In this document: in pieces, positions 1-12,322 of the stretch | Layout of the letters: each line of letters begins with the position of its first letter | Position numbering within the stretch: the stretch's first letter is position 1 | From: Rhipidocladum racemiflorum | Taxonomy: Eukaryota; Streptophyta; Magnoliopsida; Poales; Poaceae | DNA length: 64,000 nt | NCBI GenBank assembly: GCA_036346355.1 | Contig: CM070569.1 | Span: 41,456,276 to 41,520,275 of the forward strand | Direction: 5' to 3' | Position numbers and translations under genes: made by a program | The notes under the pieces: model-generated | What the model saw: the letters and a program-made list of their open reading frames with translations, nothing else | Told to the model about the DNA's origin: nothing | Database searches by the model: none

Positions 1-130
1 GAGAATTATCTGCCATGATTTAGTTGGAGGTTGATGAAGTTTGCAGAGGAAAGTTCCTGTAGTGACAACCGATCATGCTTTCAGTCACCAGCAAAGCCAA
101 TTCAAAAACAGAACTTTCCATCACAGTTTG

Positions 131-433
131 GCTTATACAAAGTAGGATTTAATTACAGACTTCATTGTAGAAAAGACATAGTAAACTAAATGCTAAATTC
201 AACCAGTTAACTAGATAATATTTAGGCCAAGAATGCAATGACCACAGCAAAAAGGAACATCAAAATCAGATGTTGGTACATGCTTATACAAAGTAGGATT
301 TAATTACAGATTTCATTGTAGAAAAGGCATAGTAAACTAAATGCTAAATTTAACCAGTTAACTAGATAATATTTAGGCCAAGAATGCAATGACCACAGCA
401 AAAAGGAACATCAAAATCAGATGTTGGTACATG
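131..433. repeat. 151-bp tandem duplication
   Basis: Positions 131-281 are repeated almost exactly at 282-432, with only a few substitutions. The array lies just 3' of the stop codon of the AMBRA1-like gene (minus strand), so it would fall in or near its 3' UTR. The near identity indicates a recent local duplication. Confidence 0.95.
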
Positions 434-482
434 ATAATTACCAGGGAAATTAAGCATAAAAGCACATGACGCAATCGAACAC

Positions 483-3400
483 TCAGCCTTCCAATGCATA
501 CCTCTGAATCTGCAACAAAGAACAGTGTAATATAATGTTATATCATGTTTATCGAAATGAATACTAGTGCCTAGTAATTACAATTGAACCTGGTACAAGC
601 AAAGAAAGGGATTTTAAGGAAATAAACAATCGATTCAAACAAGACACTCGAGTCTGGAGATTGGAGAATAAGCTCAAGACTGTAGCAAGCTACTAAAGAT
701 CATATTGTCTTTGCTCGACTTGTGTGTACAACTGCAGAACCCGAGATTTCTCAGGCTATGAATCTAACCAGCATAAGATCGGTATTGCTATATAAGAATA
801 TAAGATCAGTCAAACCCCTTAATAAGAACAGGCAGCTTCCTACTGTTGCAAATGGACCTTAGTCAATTGCAATGGGCCAAAGGCGTAAATATGTACATGT
901 ACGTGTAGGGAAATAAGCAAAGAAGACCCTATACAAGAGACTAATCACACAGCTAATGCAATATCTAACAACCCCCTGGATAGAACTGAAGAAGATTTGG
1001 CGCCGCCTATCCTTAGAAAATCAGATTGTCCTTATACTTGCTCCCTCATTCCTGGGAGTCCTTCAAGGGTATCAGATCTTGAAACTATTTTTTTCTTTCG
1101 CGCTTTCCCTAGCGCAGACAGTAGATTGATAACGAGTTCACCTTCCTAGTAATGTTTGCTCATTTTATTCATTGTCATTCAAATCTAAGCTCCATAGAAG
1201 TGTCCACCGTTCGCTGATCAGTGAGACAAGCGCAAGCAAGAAGATCTTGAATGTACTACTCTTGGGAGGAGGAGTAGCCCTCAGGTGTAGACGGGACCTC
1301 AATCTCAAGGAAGTAATGAAGAGAACCCAGATCAAACATCAAGAACTGCTCACTAACACGCTTCTTCACAAAATCAATGGACCGAGTGTCATCTCCATTA
1401 CTAATCATATCATCCACATAGAGAAGAAGCATCCGACCACAAGTAGTGTGGATAAAGAGAGCAGGGTCATGATTACTAGCAGAGAAGCCGGCAACAGTGA
1501 CAACGGAAGAGAAACACTCAAACCAGACACGAGGGGCTTGCTTGAGCCCATAGAGAGAGCGGCAAAGGCAACAAACCATGTGGTCAGTGACAGAATACCT
1601 AGGAGATGGCTGCATGTAGACCTCACGCATCTTGCCATTGAGAGGCATTCTTAACATCCAGTTGAGAAGTGGACAACTGACGAACAGAAGCCACGACAAG
1701 GAGTGTGAACAGTGGTCATATGAGCAACCGGAGCAAAGGTCTGATCATAGTCACGACCATGCTCCAGCTGAAAACCACATACCACAAAATGAGCCTTGTA
1801 CCACTCAAGAGAACCATCCGAGCAGGTCTTGGTCATGTCGACCCACTTACATGTGATAAAGGTAACACACGTAGGTAAAGGGACAAGATCCTAATTGCCA
1901 GCACGCTCCGGAGCAGCAATCTCCTTGGTCATCGTGTGGTGCCACTCCTGATGAGCAGCCGCCTAAGTCATAGGCTCAGCAAGAGCAGCGGCTACGATGT
2001 TGTAACGCTCGGGAGGCCTAACAGTACAACAATCATGAAGATCGTATATTGGAGAAGAGGCTGGAGTAGGACCCACCAGCAAGGACGGAAGAGTGAAAAG
2101 GAGGAGAAGAGGACTCAACTAGAGTAGTAGACCTCGAACAAAGAGAGTACTGCGGCGGATCTCAACATAAGAGCTGGTAGGAGCCTCCTGAGGAGATGGG
2201 GACCGCTGTGGCTACTGAGATAAGGCAGGGGCAGGAGAAATCGAAGAGTCATGAAAAGTCAGAAAATAAATAGACTCAAGGGGAGCAGAACTGGTGGTAG
2301 AAGGATGAGACTCATTGAAAGTGATGTCACGAGAGCAATAGGGTCATAACAGCGATAACCCATATGCGCAATGCTATAGCCAAGGAAAACTTATGCTGCT
2401 GGTGTGCTTTGACAAGAAAATGCTTGACCCCGGTCAATCAAGACCCCACTTAACCAGTGACAAAAATCAATGTCCTATTCAAAGTATCGGTCAAAATATA
2501 TATGCAGGCTTAAAGAACAAGAGGCCAATTATGCATACTATATGTAAAGCCCCAGAAGTCACATTTTTCTTAAGGCCTAACCCATAGAGTGGGTGAGCCT
2601 GCACATGCGTACCAGCTCGCTTGGGCTTTCGTACTCGCTTCGCCCAAAATGGAAAGCCCAGAGTTATTGCATGAGAATTAATAGGCATTATATGCTAGTA
2701 ACTCAATTTAAACTTTTATTGAGAGATTAACACACCAGTACGAAAAAAATGGGCCACACGGCCCACATCCAAATTGGGCTGAGTGTTGCAGTATCAGAAT
2801 AAGCAGACCATACAATTAACAAGAAAAAACAACTGAAAAGATAAGCTTGCTACCTCAAGCATATTTTCCTCAATAAAGCAATTCAGCCCCATGCTTGCAG
2901 CATCTGCACCATTGTGCTGTAGGATCCTGAGCTTCCCTTCCTATAGTTCACCACAAATGGAAGCATCAGTAATGCAAGTAATACGCTCCACCTTTTCTTA
3001 TTGATATAAATTTCTCGTCACCTTAGTTCCGTAAACAAGACCATCTCCAGGTGAAGGATGAAAGCACGCAACATTGACTTCATCTTCAGCACTAGGAAGA
3101 ACTCTTACCAGCTCCATATCCGAAACTCTGTAAACCTAGAGTAATGGGGAAAAAACAAGAAGATTACATCATAGCCTTGGTTTCTACGAGAGCATGAGGA
3201 CATCAAGAGGAGTTGTCAACTCTAATAAGAACATAGTTTCAGATTCCAAATGTCAGAAATAAGTATCATGCACCTGCAAAACCAGTATTACCGGCCTTTC
3301 GTTTTGATCAACCTATGCTATGGGGTAAGCTAACTGTATGTACCTCCAAGATAGTGTACACAGGAATTCCAGTCTCCCCATCCATGACAATGCTCCTAAG

Positions 3401-6400
3401 CAGCGAGTTATGACGACGACCATATGCCAACAGTATGTGTTCTGAAGTAGGCGAGAACTGCAGCGAAAAATACGTCAGGCTCGGATTAAATGGTGAGAAT
3501 TGCATTGTAGACAAATACTATTCAAGGGTGGCTCTGAAATGAAAGGCTGTCAACAACAAAAAGCAGCTACAGAATGGTTCTTGAGACACAAGGCCCAAGT
3601 TTGCGGCTTATGGTAACAGGAGATGCCTATTAATCTTTCCCAACATAACAAGAAAAACGGACGCTCACACAAACAAATGAGAAGAAAATAACCTGAATGG
3701 AAGTTAAGCAATGAGCCGCCCTTATTGCTCTTGACGCAAGAATTTTCCCAAACCTGCAAGGAAAATACATTCACAATTTAAAAATAAGTATACCATTTAC
3801 AAACAATAACCTGATAAAGAACAAACTGTAACGAAATAACAGAAAAATTACGTTGCCTCCTCAAGAGAATAAACCCGAAGCTCATAAATAACTCGGTGAG
3901 AAGGAAGTGGGTGACGAGTTGGTGATGTTCCAGCCCCTGTAGAATCATACTGCACAGGTAATTGGCTACCACGGTCGCCTTCTGTTTGAGGCAGCAAACA
4001 TGCAACACAAGCTACCAGAAATCGTCCACACGGGGAAAAATGGGCACCCATTTCACTGCAATAACATATAACTTTGGAGTAAGTAGAGCTGTGTCAACTC
4101 TCACATTAGACTAGTCCAAGATATGCTGTGCATTCTATTTACAAATTTAGCTGACTAACATTAGTTATGTACCAGTTAATGGAGTAAAGGATCCATCTTT
4201 TGTGTATACAACAGCAAAGACATTAGCAAATAATAGGGAAAGAATAACAGATTGTGTTCTACAGGAAAGTAGGATTAAAAGGAAACCAAAGAACATTGTA
4301 TCACCTGCAAAGAACAGCATGAGAGATTGTCAAGCGGCATGCGTCGGGTTCTAATGCAACACATGGATCCATGATATCATGCCGCCATATTCTAAGCTTC
4401 ACTGTACAAGGTAATTCGGCAGTACCAACAGCAGGCAATGGGGTAGTACCAGCAGTAAGCAGTGAGGTCGTAAGTTCTGATCCAACCCCTAATGAGGCAG
4501 CATGACCATCAGGTTCATCAATTTGGGGACCCAGCAGTGAACTCCCAACCCCAGGTACAGAGGCCACAGCCTGAGGGTGTGAGGCATAACGTCGATTTGA
4601 TCCTCTAGAACTGCCGGTGGTAATTGGAATTGATGATGAAGCACCTGAATGTTCAAAATTATGCATGTATGGTGAATCCCTAGTCAAGTTAATAGAATAC
4701 CATTGAGAGGTAGGATTCCAAGGACATTACTGTTCATAAGTACAGGGTGCAAACCTGTATGGCTTTGGGCCATAAACCAACCCTGCAAACCTGTATGGCT
4801 ACGTGAGTCACTGAAGAGATCGCCATGGTTATTTCCACCCTCTGAATTCCTTAGGAACATTTGTACATCTAATCCACTAGAAGTGGTGACCGAATTCATT
4901 GACATACGACGACCATCAGGTTCTGAAGGCCCAGCTGTTGCCGGAATTGGCATACTGTTGCTCAGGGAAGACATTTGCACATCATCTCCAGCACTAGACC
5001 TCTCCCGGTTACTAGTAGAGCTCCTGCCCTGCAATCTTGAGTTAGGTTGCCCCCTAGCAGGGTGCATCTCGATTCCACTTAATCCAGATGCACCGGATGC
5101 AGAAACTGTATGAACTATATTATTAGACGCAGATGGATCTCCAGGACATACATCCATAGGGGTAACAAACTGGTCAGACTGTTGATTTTCAGCATCTGAT
5201 GCCAATGAATTTTGAGCTAAAGATGATGATCTCTGCTGCAAATTGGTTGAATTATTAGCCAAGTCATTGCGAAGCAGACATATACTTCCATCATCCCTGA
5301 GGTATGCAGGCCAAAGTAGGAAAGGTGATGGCATATTGCTTGACATATTAGACTCAAGATGTGGACAGCATCTGGAGTTAATGTTTGCAAAAAACACAGC
5401 CGATGGATAGTTTGAATAGCCAGAAGATGTTGCAAGGGTCAGCGGTGAGTCCGCAGAATCAATATTATTAACCTGAAATTTAAGCAGCTCTACATGAGTT
5501 TTGCCAGAAAACATAATACTATGGAAAGAAAGCATAAATGCAAAACAAAGGATATTCTACATGTCTACCTCTGCCGTTAGAAGACATGGAGCACCATGAG
5601 GGTGAAAATGCACAGCTCTCAATGAACGGCGGGTTCTTAATATAATGGTTGGGACAGAAGCCTCATCTCTCTTATTGTAGTTCCATATGTACAACTGATA
5701 CATAAATACATTTTTATCGAGCATTAACGTATGTTATTTTAACAGCAGTTAATAAAACAAGTACAAAAAAGACTTTTTCTTCAAGCTCATCACTATGGGT
5801 CTCACTTTGTGACCTGATGCAACTGCCAGAATCTCCCCCGTTGCATGAAATGCAATGGATGCAATTGGCCGATCTGCCAAACAATATAATAAGAAGTTAG
5901 TGCTGCTTCAGAAATGCCAATAGATAGAAGGTAGCATAGCATGCAGTCATGGATTCTGTATGAGAGATATTACGGAAGTTTTGTGATCCGATACACTCTG
6001 AGGTATTAGCATCCCAGAGACGGACTTCATGATCCAAACTTCCGCTAGCAAGGATATCAGAATGTAATGGATGGTATCTAACCTGCAATAGAACATCAGC
6101 TTAATAAATATGTTTTTGGAATAATATTCGATAGCAACAAACAAAACTGCAAAAAAAATATGATTCTTTTTTTTGTAAAACATCTTTGAAATGCTCTCCT
6201 GGACTAAGATTGCGGCCAAGTGTCAATTGTCAAATGTGGTACGGACACAAACATGACAAACTGATATTTGCTTAGCCTGGTAAATATTAAAAAACAAGAA
6301 CCATATTATTATTAGGGTCATTTATTTAAAGAGCTTGAAGCATATATTTTCCTGCTTAAATACACTATAAAAATGATACCAGTATTAATAAACATACCAC

Positions 6401-8047
6401 CCAAGGCGTGCGTCGATGTCCACTCAACACTTTCAAACATTTCCCAGTTTGGCGCTCAATTATTTTAACAGTATGGTCACCACTGGGGGAAACGAGAGAG
6501 TTAGTCAACATGAATTTCAGTTCAGTCCATATATTCAGCAGTCAGTAAACTTACTGTGTGGATGCAAGTGTTTTTCCATCAGGACTGAATGCAGCTGCAA
6601 TAGTTGACCTAGGGGGCGGCAAAAGAGGGCAATACTTGGCGGACCAACGATGCAGGGACTGTGATTCTGCCCTGTAGACAGTAACGTTTAAAAAGCTCAG
6701 CCAATGATATGTTAGATGTCAAATCAAAAGTATAAAATCTGTAACCCAATAATCAATATAGATATAATGACAAGTTGTTCTTAAATCAACTTGATGAAAT
6801 GAATACTTTCTTACCATGAAAATAAATCATGTTTAGCATCTGTAGCAGCATATCTTAGCTCAATGGAATCAGCATCACATGTTGGAGGCTTGCTCCAAAG
6901 CCTTTTAGCTTGGTGTTTTGTTCGAGGGGAGACCTCTCGCTGAGTTAATAGATGAAAAATGTTTCTGATGATAACGGACAAAGCAAAGGTTATATTCAAC
7001 AAGTGATCACGTTAACTACAGTACTACTAGCAAATTTGTGTTATATAATACTCTATTAATAATATTCAGAAAATGTCTCGTGCGTTTTATTTCCACAGAA
7101 TGGATAACAGGGCTACCACCACAGTTTGAGGCGCTAGCAGCTGATGCCATGTAGGAATGCACCCTGACCACCCTGGCAGACATCATATAGGCTATAAACA
7201 GTGATATTAACACTGCTGGGGCTAGTATCATCGGGGACAGCATTAGCCATTCAGCAATTTTCCCAAACGAACAGATGTCTCATGACACTAGCAATTATGT
7301 CAGTCCCAAGGTGCTAGAACCAAGTTTTCCAGCGACATTCAAGATGTATGTTGCCTTGAAATTTGTTAAGCACAAAGACTATGCCATAGCCCGTGACATT
7401 AGCTCCAGAATTGCTAATGCTAATTCTTGTGGCATTAGCCCCTTTTGACATTTCTGCCAGAATGGACAACAGTTAATCCGACACGGCAGGCCTCCGGGGC
7501 CAACAGCCTAACACCACGCCAGGACGTATGGTCTTAGCTTAGCCTTAGGGTCCATTTTCTGGACTAAATACGCAATGTCCATTTAAAATGTTGTTCTAAC
7601 ATGGTTATTTAATAAAATTCTTTGTACAAAAATTTTTAACTCGGGGAAAATAGATACAAACTGAACTTTGAAGTGACAATCAAACTCAATACAAAGATGC
7701 TAACTCATAACGGGGTATAAACATATCGTATCGCCTTTCCTATTGTCAAAAATTGCGCATTCATGCAACATTGGTTCATAGCATAGAATAAAAAAGAAGT
7801 TCTAAAACTTCTTTTACCTACAGAGTTGAAGCTTACTGTCAATTAAACTACTAATTACTACCTGCTAAATTCTTGTATGATGTACCTACTTCTCGAGCCA
7901 AAAATGCAAGTAATGAATGATGGGATAAAGCACTATTTACCTTTGCCTTGACCTTCTTAGTGATGGGGTTTGATATCTAGGAACTGAACAAGAAAATGAC
8001 ACTGGAGAGGAAGTATGCTTCGAGCCTTCTACCCAATTTTCATCCAT
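483..8047 (-). CDS. AMBRA1/DCAF3-like WD40-repeat protein (15 coding exons, 796 aa)
   Basis: I assembled coding exons on the minus strand from GT/AG junctions and frame continuity: 8047-7941, 6964-6815, 6671-6555, 6482-6398, 6082-5974, 5873-5806, 5694-5569, 5472-4791 (alternative donor 4755), 4644-4305, 4055-3852, 3753-3693, 3457-3344, 3135-3022, 2940-2854, 509-483. They total 2,391 nt with no frame break. The N-terminus begins MDENW. An N-terminal WD40 block follows, with AFSPDGKTLASTH, GHRRTPW, ASGSLDHEVRLWD and IASIAFHATGEILAVASGHK. A long Ser-rich, low-complexity middle (exons 8-9) leads to a C-terminal WD40 half (FSPCGRFL, HCLTSIQFSPTSEH, VYGTKEGKLRIL). The order matches animal AMBRA1, a CUL4-DDB1 substrate receptor and autophagy regulator, and its uncharacterised plant homologues. 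The plant function is inferred from family only. Exon 8 to 9 is the least certain junction. The last exon encodes only eight residues plus the stop, beyond a TE-loaded 2.3-kb intron. Confidence 0.88.
510..2853 (-). other. last intron of the AMBRA1-like gene, holding a Copia relic
   Basis: The donor follows codon GAG at 2854 and the acceptor is TTGTTGCAG just before 509. Apart from the Copia fragment at about 1240-2400 the intron is AT-rich, with no coding signal that I can support. Confidence 0.75.
1240..2400 (-). mobile_element. degenerate Copia pol fragment (integrase end to reverse transcriptase)
   Basis: Minus-strand translation in several frames gives Copia hallmarks in the right order: a GYSIAHMGYRCYDP-like block near 2370, CKWVDMTKTCSDGSLEWYKA near 1830, DYDQTFAPVAHMTTV, then SLYGLKQAPR and LLLYVDDM near 1410-1550, and DLGSLHYFLEIEV near 1300. 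At least three frame breaks are needed. No LTRs or target duplication were found, so this is a truncated, long-dead copy. It is antisense to nothing: it shares orientation with the host gene, whose last intron contains it. Confidence 0.85.
6965..7940 (-). other. first coding intron of the AMBRA1-like gene
   Basis: The intron runs from GTAAATAG (after 7941) to the acceptor TTATCATCAG before 6964. It is AT-rich. I see no gene, TIR pair or LTR in it. Confidence 0.7.
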
Positions 8048-8752
8048 TTCAGGCCTTTAATATTCACCTAAAATTAAACTAGTCAATCAAGTAAAATAAT
8101 ATTCTATGATCAGTGAAGATAATTGAATTTTTTTTTTAGAATAATGCTTCGGCAAAACAACTTGGACTTCCTAGAGGGAATTCTAACCCCAAACATCAGA
8201 AAATCTAACACATGAAGATGCTGTATAGTTCAGCAAATTTAGAGCACAGTAGTAGTGACTAGTGACAGGCATCATATCCTTATTTATGACAGTCCATAAA
8301 TTACCTCTCATAATATTCTTCCATTTGAGATATTCCCAAAATTGTATCACAAAGCATTCAGCAGCATCGCAGTCAAAGGCACATGAGGGGCATGCCTAGG
8401 CGCAAAAGTGAGGCACAATGAGGCAAAGGCGTCTCAAGCTGCACAAAGCGTGGTGCCCTATACGAGGCGTGCGCTAATAGCAGCAAAGCGTGAAGACACT
8501 AAAGGGCTCATCTCATCAAAATATGGTTTAGGATAGAAATATGGTAACAGAAGATTAAAATGGCTATCTACCAATAAATAGACACGGGGGTGTCCAAACT
8601 CACAAAAATTATTGAGTTTTTTTGGTAAACATATTAGTTTCTTTGTTAAGTACCTTGTGTGTCATGCTTATGGCATAAATATTGCAAGTTTCTATTAAAA
8701 CAGGTGTTATGGACATGCTATTTATTTATTTTTAATGGATTAGTTATTTTTA

Positions 8753-9849
8753 GGGAATTGCTACCGTCCGGATATCCGACATGAAGTGTTCCATCCAGAC
8801 GCTTCACTGGCTTGACTCTTCCTACCGACAAGACAAATAGCCTCCCATTATGCAGTCGCAGAGGAGGGCCATCCGACATGGGGCCATGGCTTCCCTTTTT
8901 GTGGAGCGACCATAGTTCCCCAGATCTGTGGCCAACATTGCAGAAGTTTGCTGGATTTGGTAGGACCACGAACGGAGGAGCTGGGCTGCAGACAACGAGT
9001 AGATGACAACGCAGTTGGGGGCTACGAGACGATAATACCATGTAGGAGGCCACTGTGACTGCGAGAGTTCAACCATATTTGGTTTTGTTGCGTGCATTTG
9101 CAAACTTTGTTCTAGCCCCTTTTTATCAATTGCTGCAAGGAGTGTATAATTTTGTTGCAGCGTGTAATCTCTGCAATTTTATTTTGTTGCAGTTGAGGTC
9201 TTGATTCATTGCACACGAATCATTTTTTTTTGCAATATAAGTTATGTGGTTTTTTTACTGCCTTTTTTGTCGCCATATGTTGTTGCAACTATTTTTTGTT
9301 GCAAGCTTTAGTAATCTTTGTTGCAGCTGAATGTTTTTTTTTAACTTTATTAATCCTTGTTGCAACTTGATTTCTGGGGACCTTGTGAGATGGGTTTGTT
9401 GCGTAGAGATCTTATTTTGGTGTGCATCTCCCTACATATATATCTCATCGGAACAGAAAGCTTCGATGAGCCACCTCCGCTGACGGTGAACTCCAATTTT
9501 TGCTACCTATTTCAGTTTTGTTGCAAGCATGCTTTTGATCCGTTGCATCTAAAATTTTAAGATGTTGTGTTAGTTGTTTTGGTTGCCAGTGTTTTTTCAG
9601 TTAGCTTAGTGATTGGAGTCGGAGTGAATCTTGGAGCAGGAGAGGACGATGTTGTGCCAAAAGGAATGCCCGCAGGAAGGAGATCGCGGGAGAGGAAGAG
9701 AGGCGGGTGGCTGCGGAAAGGAGACCCAAAGAGAGGAAGAGAAGGGGACGATGGTGGCAGTGCATCCAACAGTTGGTTGCAAATCGAACAGTGGAAGGAA
9801 GCATACGATGCCAACACTCGGATTGGATGTCCGGATGCTAGTCGCTCCC
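8753..9849. mobile_element. non-autonomous MULE, 1.1 kb
   Basis: The ends are inverted copies of about 40 bp: GGGA...CTACCGTCCGGATATCC on the left, and the complement of GGATGTCCGGATGCTAG...TCCC on the right. Flanking 9-mers TTATTTTTA (8744-8752) and TTATTTCTA (9850-9858) agree at 8 of 9 bases, the length typical of Mutator-like elements. The interior holds no transposase but is full of TTGTTGCA motifs. ORFs inside it are incidental. Confidence 0.75.
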
Positions 9850-9977
9850 TTATTTCTAATAATTAGGATTATCAAGCACACAACTTTCTTCTAGATTTCA
9901 TTAAAAATTTCTAAGGAATTATCACCTTGTAGGGAAATATTTATGTTTATTTTTTGCGCCTAATATTTCTGGGGTTG

Positions 9978-11054
9978 AAAAGAAAAAAGTCCAAACAAAG
10001 TATGTTACCCTAATCAAGGACATGTACGATGATGTTTTGACTAGTGCCAAATCATGTGATAGCTATACCAATGACTTTCCTATTAAGATAGATAGGACTG
10101 CATCAAGGGTCAGCATTGAGCTCCTACATTTTTGCCCTAGTGATAGACGAAGTCACACGGGACATACAAGGAGATTCCTTGGTGTATGCTTTTTGCTGAT
10201 GATATGGTGCTAATTGATGAGAGTAGGGTAGGCGTTGTTAGGAAACAAGAGTTTTGGAGGAAGACTTTCGAATGGCTTTAGAGTTTAGACTTAGTAGGAC
10301 TAGAACTGAGTATATGAGATGTGTTTTCTGCAGTGCTATGGCAGATGACAGAGATGTTAGTTTGGACGAAAAGGTAGCGCCCAGGAAGGAAACTTTTCGA
10401 TATTTAGGATCGATGCTACAGAGTGACGGTAAGATTGACGAAGATGTGAGCCATAGGATACGAGCGGGTGGGTGAAATGGAGCCAAGCATCCTATGTGGT
10501 AGAAAAGTCTCTCAAAAGTTAAAGGGTAAGTTCTATACGAGGCGATCACACCTGCGATGTTGTATGGAGCGGAATGTTGGGCAACAAAAAGACAATGTGT
10601 ACAACAAATGAGTGTAGTAGAGATGCGAATGTTGTGGTGGATCTATGGCCATTCAAGGCGAGATTGAATCCGCAATGATGATATACGTGATGGGGTTGGG
10701 GTAGCACCAATTGAAGAAAAACTTCTCCAACATCGTTTGAGATGGTTTGGACTTTGGACATCTCCAACAGAGGCCTCCTAAGGCACCGGTGCGTAGTGGA
10801 ATGTTAAGTCATCTCGAAAACATAAGAGGCAAAGGCTAACCGAAACTAACGTGAGAAGAAGCAGTCAAAAGATACTTGAGGGATTGGAATATATCCAAAG
10901 AGTTGGCGTTGGATATGAGTGCATGGAAGTTAGCAATCCACTTACCGGAATGATGACCTAAGATCGTAGGTTTAGGGGTTTTATTGACTATGATTAGGTT
11001 TTATTCCTAGCCTACCCTAAATTGTTTGGGACAAAAGGTTTGGTTGTTGTATAC
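9978..11054 (+). mobile_element. 5'-truncated LINE (non-LTR retrotransposon) fragment
   Basis: Plus-strand translation gives LIKDMYDDV, then FADDMVLIDESR (the reverse transcriptase active-site block, near 10,190), then FRLSRTRTEYMRC, FRYLGSMLQSDGKIDEDV, and later PAMLYGAECW- and RWFG-like blocks, with several frame breaks. An 11-bp direct repeat TTCTGGGGTTG flanks it (9967-9977 and 11,055-11,065). That is the expected signature of target-primed insertion of a 5'-truncated copy. It lies antisense to the AMBRA1-like gene, in its presumed 5'-UTR intron. Confidence 0.88.
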
Positions 11055-11708
11055 TTCTGGGGTTGGTGCTTTTTTTCGCCTTGTGCTTTAGGAAATTTAT
11101 GGACCTCGCACCTCAAATCAAGTGTGCTTTTGCTACTGCCTTGTTCAGTAGTGTGCAAATTGCAATATTTATGTCATAAGTACAACATGCAAGGTAATTA
11201 ACAAAGAAGCAGCCACATATGCAGCAGACCCAATAATCACCATCTTTCTCCTTCTAACCATCCTCTTGTCCATCTACGATACACGGTGAAAATAATCTAC
11301 GGTTGCCATGATGACAAGATATCATGTAAACTAGTGCGATCATGTACTAACTAAGAAGCAAAATGAAATAGCAAACACCACAAAATATAGAGCAACAATT
11401 ATGAATGGAGAATGACCATGAACAGCGAGTAACTCACAGCAACAACTATGAATGGGGGGTAACCATGATCAGCAAGTATTTCACATCAAGTGTGCAGCGG
11501 CAGCCCCAAGACTAGTAACCATGAGCAGCAAGTATGAATGGGGGATAACCAAACTATCAAAGATCTACCGACATCCATCACAGATCCATCTAGTAGCAGT
11601 GTTTCGTGAATAGCAATAAGCCCGTAACATGAACAGAGATGGGGAATAACCATAAATCAACCGGATTTACCAACAGCTATCACAGATCCAACCGATTTGG
11701 GTTCATAC

Positions 11709-12285
11709 CTTCAGTTTTGGCGGACGAAGACAGACCAAAACTGAGAGAGATGAATAAGACCAGAGAATCCCGCCGCGGAAGCAGGGGATCCCGTCACAGC
11801 CGCCGCCCGCCTGCCTCCCGTAGCAGCCCTCGTCGCCGCAGTCGCCCGGTCACCGGTCACCGGTCTCGCCCCTCGAAGCCTTGCCCTCGCGATCCTCCAC
11901 ACGTACCCCTCGCCAGTGCCGTCGGACGGGCAACCTCGCGGTCCCCCTCGTCGCCGCGGTCGCCCGGTCACCGGTCTCCCCGCTCGCTCGCCGTCGTCCG
12001 GGTGACGGCGACACCTCCTGGCTGCCCTAGCCTGGGGAGAGACCGAGAGAAGGGAGAGGCTCCTGTGGTTTGGATAGAGATGGGAGAGGTGAGGAGGAAG
12101 AGGAATTGAACAACAGAGATGGGTGGCCAGTTGGGGGTGACCGTCTGACCGACTCCGATGAAAGCAGTCAGCGACGAGAATGCACCATTTCAGTGCATTT
12201 GGAACGCAGAAAGTGGAAATACGGAAACAAGTAAAACCCGCAAAGAAATCAAAATAGCCACGACTCCACCTCCTCTCATCGAAAC
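11709..12285 (-). other. candidate non-coding first exon (5' UTR) of the AMBRA1-like gene
   Basis: This is a GC-rich island on an AT-rich background. On the minus strand it carries pyrimidine-rich tracts typical of cereal 5' UTRs and ends in a strong donor (AAACTGAAG|GTATGAAC). No convincing protein is encoded. The upstream boundary is placed about 25-30 bases downstream of the TATA-like site at 12,311 and is a guess. Linkage to the CDS start at 8047 is inferred from order and the matching acceptor at 8068. Confidence 0.45.
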
Positions 12286-12310
12286 TTTGTTTAAAAAATC
12301 TGGTCAGATT

Positions 12311-12322
12311 CCTTATATAAGG
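12311..12322. promoter_or_regulatory. palindromic TATA-like box
   Basis: CCTTATATAAGG is a perfect 12-bp palindrome holding TATATAAG on both strands. It sits between two GC-rich islands: the presumed AMBRA1-like 5' exon to the left (minus) and an unassigned island to the right (plus). It could position transcription in either direction. Functional use is inference. Confidence 0.4.

Larger units (their letters stand above)
8068..11708 (-). other. probable 5'-UTR intron of the AMBRA1-like gene
   Basis: An acceptor TTTTAG stands before 8067, 20 bases upstream of the ATG at 8047, and a good donor AAG|GTATGAAC stands at 11,709/11,708. Between them lie a MULE, a LINE fragment and unannotated AT-rich sequence. 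The stretch at about 8380-8510 has GGCG-rich degenerate repeats. The stretch at 11,066-11,640 repeats a motif like TATGAATGGGGGATAACCA several times. No ORF is supported there. Confidence 0.5.

Noticed and set aside
1066..1078. GGGTATCAGATC resembling a Copia primer-binding site
   Set aside because: No LTR end precedes it, and the nearby Copia fragment lies on the other strand.
1172..1654. 160-residue plus-strand ORF
   Set aside because: Antisense to the Copia RT fragment whose motifs are read on the minus strand.
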